Below are positions 60,330 to 64,000 of a DNA stretch of 64,000 nt, in pieces. The notes beneath the pieces were generated by a model. The model searched no databases. It had not been told where the DNA came from and worked only from the letters and a program-made list of their open reading frames with translations. The translations under genes and the position numbers were made by a program. Every line of letters begins with the position of its first letter. Position 1 is the stretch's first letter. Source of the stretch: Streptomyces sp. SID12501 (GTDB lineage: Bacteria; Actinomycetota; Actinomycetes; Streptomycetales; Streptomycetaceae); assembly GCF_010550245.1 (NCBI RefSeq), contig NZ_JAAGLU010000035.1, positions 52,192 through 116,191 of the forward strand, in the 5' to 3' direction.

Positions 60330-60818
60330 CTACGCCGTGGGTGTCGCCGACGCCGTGGCCGGTGCCGACGCGGAGCCGGACCGCTCGGCAAGACCAGGGA
60401 AGGGTACGCTCCCGCCCCGCCACCGGACCGCACGCACCGCGGCCTCCCTCAGCCCCTCGGCGCCTGTCCGGCGCCGCTCGCCCCCGGTTGCCCGGACCAG
60501 GTCGGAGTACACCCCGGCGACCCTCTCCTCGAGCTCGGCCGCGAGGCGGACGGCGGCCTCCGAGTCCGACACGGGGAACGGCAGGGCGTACCCGGCCGCC
60601 GCCGCCACCGGCGTGCCCCCGAGGTCCCGTACCGCCCGCGCCAGCTCGTCGCGCCGGGCCCGGTGGGCGTCGTACGCGGCCCGCGCCTCGCTCCGGCGGG
60701 CCTCGCCGATCAGCCCGCCGACGACTCCGTACCCGTACACCGCCGCGTGCTCGGCGCCCAGGGCGGCCTGGAGGGCGGTCAGCTCGGCAGTGTCCTTCTC
60801 CGCCGCGGTACCGGTCAC
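60330..60818 (-). CDS. Ferritin-like DUF4439 protein
   Basis: A 162-residue helical protein of the DUF4439 ferritin-like family. The opening LQAALGAEHAAVYGYGVVGG has the usual Glu-His pair, and EERVAGVYSDLV lies in a later helix. Metal-binding residues of true ferritins are only partly visible. The start is GTG 60818, overlapping the stop of the lipoprotein gene (GTGA), so the two are one unit and may act together. Function is unknown. Confidence 0.82.
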   Translation of the reverse strand: MTGTAAEKDTAELTALQAALGAEHAAVYGYGVVGGLIGEARRSEARAAYDAHRARRDELARAVRDLGGTPVAAAAGYALPFPVSDSEAAVRLAAELEERVAGVYSDLVRATGGERRRTGAEGLREAAVRAVRWRGGSVPFPGLAERSGSASAPATASATPTA

Positions 60819-61372
60819 TTCGTGCCCTCCGTCAGCAGATAGACATGCGCGGCCCCGGCAGCCGCCACCGAGGCCAGCAGCCGCGCCAGCTCACCCGGCA
60901 CATCGAGGAGCGCCTTCGTACGCCGGTCCGCCAGGGTCCGTTCGGCGGCGGCGAGCCCGGCGAGGGCGTCCCGCTCGTTCGCCGGCGCCGCGGAAGCCGA
61001 AGGCGACGCGGATGCCGAGGAGGCCGTATGCGTAGGGGTAGGGGTAGGGGTAGGAGTGGGCGTCGGCTCGCCGCCTCCGAACGACTCCGCGTGCCGTACG
61101 ACCTCCGCCCGCAGCCCCGACAGCCGCTCCGCCAGTACCGGAAACGCGGCGATCGCCGTGTCGTACTGCTGTACGAGCTCCGTGCTGTCGCGTGCCGCAC
61201 GCGCGCGTGTCCGCTCGGCGACCGACGGGCTGCCGGCGCTCGTGGCCGTCGTGTCGGGCTCGGGGGTGCAGCCCACGAGAAGGGCGGCGCCCGCGGCCGA
61301 GGCGAGCAGGGTCCTTCGGCGCGGACCCGGAGGGGCTCCCAGCGGAGTACGCGACGGTGGGGGGAACGGCAC
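60815..61372 (-). CDS. Putative lipoprotein with Pro-Thr repeat
   Basis: A 185-residue exported lipoprotein. GTG 61372 follows GAGGA. A twin-arginine stretch (PRRRTLLASAAGAA) is followed by a lipobox LVGC with Cys35. The mature part is helical (SVAERTRARAARDSTELVQQ) and holds an EPTPTPTPTPTPTHT run (encoded by a GGGGTA-type tandem repeat near 61029-61052), then ALAGLAAAERTLADRR. It is coupled to the DUF4439 gene. The frame upstream is open but not protein-like. Function is unknown. Confidence 0.78.
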   Translation of the reverse strand: MPFPPPSRTPLGAPPGPRRRTLLASAAGAALLVGCTPEPDTTATSAGSPSVAERTRARAARDSTELVQQYDTAIAAFPVLAERLSGLRAEVVRHAESFGGGEPTPTPTPTPTPTHTASSASASPSASAAPANERDALAGLAAAERTLADRRTKALLDVPGELARLLASVAAAGAAHVYLLTEGTK

Positions 61373-61587
61373 GGCAGACGTCCTCGGAGGGCTCGTACGA
61401 ACGGGACACCAGGGAAGGGCAGCACGCCCGCGATCACCGTACCCGCGCCCCGGCCCGCCGCCCGCCACCGGCGCCGCCGGGCAGCGGGCGGCGTACCGGT
61501 GGACGGCAACACCCCCTGGGACCGGATACCCTTTGACCTGACACGCGATCCACCCACAACAGCACACGCGGCCGAGGAGTCACCCGG

Positions 61588-62127
61588 ATGAGCACCACCC
61601 AGAGCGAGAGGCTTCGAGAGCTCCTGGAGCCGCTCGTCAGCTCGCAGGGTCTCGATCTCGAAGAGATCGCAGTGGAGCCCGTCGGGCGCAAGAGAGTGCT
61701 GCGGGTCGTCGTCGATTCCGATGACGGCGCCGATCTGGACGCGATCGCCGATGTGAGCCGCGCGCTCTCGGCGAAGCTCGACGAGACGGACGCGATGGGC
61801 CCGGGGGAGTACACCCTGGAGGTCGGCACCCCCGGCGCCGAGCGCGAACTCACCGAGCACCGGCACTACGTACGCGCCGTCGAGCGACTGGTGAGGTTCC
61901 AGCTCACCGAGGGCGCCGGTGAAGTGGTCGGCAGAATCCTGACCGTGGACGACGAGGGCATGGACCTCGAAGTGCCGGGCGTGAAGGGCCGGAAGGCCAC
62001 CGCCCGCCGACTCGCCTTCGCCGACATCGACAAGGCCCGCGTCCAGGTCGAGTTCAACCGCAAAGAAAAGCAAGACAAGCAAGACGAATTTGACGAGCAG
62101 GACTTGACGGAAGAGGAGGAGGCGTAG
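61588..62127 (+). CDS. rimP: Ribosome maturation factor RimP
   Basis: A 179-residue RimP protein, needed for 30S subunit maturation. The N-terminal domain has LEEIAVEPVGRKRVLRVVVDSDDG, quoted from EEIAVEPVG; the C-terminal domain contains the YTLEVGTPGAERELTEHRHY region. The tail KEKQDKQDEFDEQDLTEEEEA is unusually charged and comes from a less GC-rich stretch. The gene starts the conserved rimP-nusA-ylxR-infB run and is divergent from the lipoprotein gene. Confidence 0.95.
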   Translation: MSTTQSERLRELLEPLVSSQGLDLEEIAVEPVGRKRVLRVVVDSDDGADLDAIADVSRALSAKLDETDAMGPGEYTLEVGTPGAERELTEHRHYVRAVERLVRFQLTEGAGEVVGRILTVDDEGMDLEVPGVKGRKATARRLAFADIDKARVQVEFNRKEKQDKQDEFDEQDLTEEEEA

Positions 62128-62129
62128 CC

Positions 62130-63176
62130 GTGGACATCGACATGAGTGCCCTGCGGGGCTTGGTGCGGGAGAAGGAGATCTCCTTCGACCTGCTGGTCGA
62201 GGCGATCGAGTCGGCCCTCCTCATCGCATACCACCGCACCGAGGGAAGCCGCCGCCACGCGCGCGTGAAGCTCGACCGGGAGACCGGTCATGTGACCGTG
62301 TGGGCGAAGGAGGACCCCCAGGAGCTGGAGGAGGGGCAGGAGGCGCGCGAGTTCGACGACACCCCGTCGGACTTCGGCCGGATCGCCGCCACCACCGCCA
62401 AGCAGGTCATCCTGCAGCGCCTGCGGGACGCCGAGGACGACGCGACGCTCGGCGAGTACGCGGGCCGCGAGGGCGACATCGTCACCGGTGTCGTCCAGCA
62501 GGGCCGCGACCCGAAGAACGTGCTCGTGGACATCGGCAAGCTGGAGGCCATCCTGCCGGTGCAGGAGCAGGTCCCCGGGGAGACCTACACGCACGGGCTG
62601 CGGCTGCGGTCGTACGTCGTACGCGTGGCGAAGGGCATGCGCGGTCCGTCCGTCACCCTCTCGCGCACGCACCCCAACCTGGTGAAGAAGCTCTTCGCGC
62701 TGGAGGTGCCCGAGATCGCCGACGGTTCCGTCGAGATCGCGGCCATCGCGCGTGAGGCCGGCCACCGCACGAAGATCGCCGTGCGGTCGACGCGCAGCGG
62801 CCTGAACGCCAAGGGGGCCTGCATCGGCCCCATGGGCAGCCGGGTGCGCAGCGTCATGGCCGAGCTGAACGGCGAGAAGATCGACATCGTCGACTGGTCG
62901 GACGACCCGGCCGACATGGTGGCGAACGCGCTCTCCCCGGCCCGCGTGAACAAGGTGGAGGTCGTCGACCTCGCCGCCCGTTCCGCGCGCGTGACGGTCC
63001 CCGACTACCAGCTGTCGCTGGCGATCGGCAAGGAGGGCCAGAACGCCCGGCTCGCGGCCCGGCTGACCGGCTGGCGGATCGACATCCGCCCGGACACCGA
63101 GCAGCCGTCCGAGGGGTCCTCCGAGAGGCCGTCCGAACGGCCGTCCGAGCGGCCCGCTCGCCAGCCCCGGGACTAG
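62130..63176 (+). CDS. nusA: Transcription termination/antitermination factor NusA
   Basis: A 348-residue NusA of the compact actinobacterial form: N-terminal RNA-polymerase domain (MSALRGLVREKEISFDLLVE), S1 domain (GDIVTGVVQQGRDPKNVLVD) and two KH domains (GACIGPMGSRVRSV, SLAIGKEGQNARLAARLTGW). It lacks the C-terminal acidic repeats of the E. coli protein. The tail has SERP tandem units. It starts at GTG two bases after the rimP stop. Confidence 0.95.
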   Translation: MDIDMSALRGLVREKEISFDLLVEAIESALLIAYHRTEGSRRHARVKLDRETGHVTVWAKEDPQELEEGQEAREFDDTPSDFGRIAATTAKQVILQRLRDAEDDATLGEYAGREGDIVTGVVQQGRDPKNVLVDIGKLEAILPVQEQVPGETYTHGLRLRSYVVRVAKGMRGPSVTLSRTHPNLVKKLFALEVPEIADGSVEIAAIAREAGHRTKIAVRSTRSGLNAKGACIGPMGSRVRSVMAELNGEKIDIVDWSDDPADMVANALSPARVNKVEVVDLAARSARVTVPDYQLSLAIGKEGQNARLAARLTGWRIDIRPDTEQPSEGSSERPSERPSERPARQPRD

Positions 63177-63277
63177 CGGGGGAATAGATCCCAGCCGCAG
63201 GTGGCTGAGATCACGACAACAGCCGTTCGATTCTTACCCCAAAGGGGTGAGGTCGCTACGGGGAGGTAGACTTAGCG

Positions 63278-63556
63278 GTGTCTGGCCGGACGCGTGCCCG
63301 CGCATGCCCTGAACGCACCTGTGTGGGGTGTCGGGAGCGAGCGGCCAAGAAGGAACTGCTGCGCATCGTGGCGGTCGAGGGTGAATGCGTCCCCGATCAT
63401 CGCGGTACGCTGCCCGGCCGGGGTGCTTACACGCATCCCGCCCTGGTCTGCCCCGACCTGGCGGTCCGCCGCCGTGCATTCCCGCGGGCACTCCGTGTCC
63501 AGGGAGCGCTCGACGTGGTGGCGTTGCGCCGGTACGTCGAGCAGGAAACACCGTAG
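63278..63556 (+). CDS. ylxR: YlxR-family RNA-binding protein
   Basis: A 92-residue YlxR (DUF448) protein. Hallmarks are CVGCRERAAKKELLRIV and PGRGAYTHP. It lies in the nusA-infB cluster. Known YlxR proteins bind RNA and affect expression of other genes. GTG 63278 has GGGAGG eleven bases ahead. It is followed by a spacer with a hairpin and micro-ORFs before infB. Confidence 0.92.
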   Translation: MSGRTRARACPERTCVGCRERAAKKELLRIVAVEGECVPDHRGTLPGRGAYTHPALVCPDLAVRRRAFPRALRVQGALDVVALRRYVEQETP

Positions 63557-63563
63557 AACGCGT

Positions 63564-63581
63564 CGCACGGAACCCCGTGCG
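63564..63581 (+). terminator. Small hairpin between ylxR and infB
   Basis: Seven-base stem CGCACGG (63564-63570) and CCGTGCG (63575-63581), loop AACC, eight bases after the ylxR stop. It may be a partial terminator or part of the leader of infB; there is no U-run. Confidence 0.45.
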
Positions 63582-63622
63582 GCTCTGGTACCCCCGCGAG
63601 TTGGAAGTAGGTCGAGATTGCG

Positions 63623-63665
63623 ATGAGCACTCGATGAGCACGCGATGAGTACGCCCATGAAGTAG
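63623..63665 (+). promoter_or_regulatory. Three overlapping micro-ORFs in the infB leader
   Basis: Three 11-base tandem units of CGATGAGCAC plus one base create ATG-AGC-ACT-CGA-TGA (63623-63637), ATG-AGC-ACG-CGA-TGA (63634-63648) and ATG-AGT-ACG-CCC-ATG-AAG-TAG (63645-63665). Each stop overlaps the next start by ATGA, the usual coupling signal. They encode MSTR, MSTR and MSTPMK and end 38 bases before the infB start. A purine-rich GGAAGTAGG lies ahead of the first. They may couple initiation rate to infB expression; untested. Confidence 0.5.
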
Positions 63666-63703
63666 CGACGGTCCGGCCGCAACCCGGACCTAAAAGGAGC
63701 GAA

Positions 63704-64000
63704 GTGGCTAAGGTCCGGGTATACGAACTCGCCAAGGAGTTCGGGGTGGAGAGCAAGGCTGTCATGGCCAAGCTCCAGGAACTCGGTGAATTCGTCCGAT
63801 CGGCATCCTCGACGATCGAGGCGCCAGTAGTACGCAAGTTGACAGACGCCTTCCAGGGCGGGAGCGCCAAGCCCGGCGCCCCGCGCAAGGCTGCTCCCAA
63901 GCCCGGCGCGCCCTCCCCGGCGCAGTCGGCCCGTCCGGCTGCCCCGCGGCCGCCGGCTCCCAAGCCCGCCGTGGCCGAGAGCCCCGCGGCTCCTGTCGCG
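63704..64000 (+). CDS. infB: Translation initiation factor IF-2, N-terminal part
   Basis: The first 99 residues of IF-2; the gene runs off the right edge. GTG 63704 follows AAAAGGAGCGAA, a strong ribosome site. The IF2-N fold (VAKVRVYELAKEFGVESKAV and MAKLQELGEFVRSASSTIE) is followed by the Pro/Ala/Lys-rich linker typical of long actinobacterial IF-2 (KPGAPRKAAPKPGAP). The GTPase domain is outside the window. Confidence 0.95.
   Translation, partial: MAKVRVYELAKEFGVESKAVMAKLQELGEFVRSASSTIEAPVVRKLTDAFQGGSAKPGAPRKAAPKPGAPSPAQSARPAAPRPPAPKPAVAESPAAPVA

Noticed and set aside
61029..61052. GGGGTA-type tandem repeat as a phase-variation switch in the lipoprotein gene
   Set aside because: The unit is six bases, so changes in copy number keep the frame; it simply encodes a Pro-Thr linker.

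Overview
The window is high-GC actinobacterial DNA, almost certainly a Streptomyces chromosome. Coding is dense with G/C third positions, GTG and TTG starts are common, and several genes appear to be leaderless. The order gabT, dxr-M50 protease-ispG, proS, rimP-nusA-ylxR-infB is typical of the Streptomyces core chromosome. I saw no tRNA, rRNA, insertion sequence, prophage or CRISPR array.

Region 1 (1-26048) is mainly nitrogen and polyamine metabolism. An aldehyde dehydrogenase (partial at the left edge) plus a polyamine-binding lipoprotein occurs twice. The second copy (9384-12213) leads into a PotABC-like ABC transporter and an FAD amine oxidase. gabT, a PucR-type regulator and a further aldehyde dehydrogenase follow. 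Together they could import putrescine or spermidine and degrade it through 4-aminobutanal and GABA to succinate. A sequence matching the GlnR box lies upstream of the second aldehyde dehydrogenase. Interspersed are a serine hydrolase, an unusual ECF sigma factor fused to a zinc-binding, membrane and sensor-like tail, a glycerophosphodiesterase, a COG1816-type deaminase (probably aminodeoxyfutalosine deaminase), a DUF4190 protein, a NADAR protein, a PAP2 phosphatase and a membrane ATPase.

Region 2 (26049-45599) looks like a complete xyloglucan-utilisation locus. It holds a GH3 beta-glucosidase, a sugar ABC importer without its own ATPase, a secreted GH74 xyloglucanase, a GH42 beta-galactosidase, a GH95 alpha-fucosidase, a secreted GH12 endoglucanase, a GH31 alpha-xylosidase, a sulfotransferase and a LacI-family regulator. 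The palindrome TCGAAGCGCTTCGA stands between GH3 and the transporter (two copies) and upstream of lacI (one exact and one near-exact copy), so the outward promoters of the locus share one operator. The predicted path is secreted endo-cleavage by GH74 and GH12, import of oligosaccharides, then cytoplasmic removal of fucose, galactose, xylose and glucose.

Region 3 (45600-64000) is mostly conserved housekeeping: a large acyl-CoA dehydrogenase, a lamin-tail protein, dxr, a site-2 protease, ispG, two GNAT proteins and proS. Next comes a five-gene redox operon: a small membrane-anchored Ser/Thr-rich protein ending in an ApbE-type flavinylation motif, ApbE, a membrane cytochrome-like protein, a NuoF-like protein lacking one cluster cysteine, and a ferredoxin. 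A kinase-fold protein lacking its catalytic residues, a DUF4439 protein and a lipoprotein lead to rimP-nusA-ylxR-infB. infB is preceded by three overlapping micro-ORFs and runs off the right edge.

The most notable items are the operator-bracketed xyloglucan locus, the minimal flavinylation-tail redox operon, the sigma factor fusion, the infB micro-ORF leader and the GlnR box.
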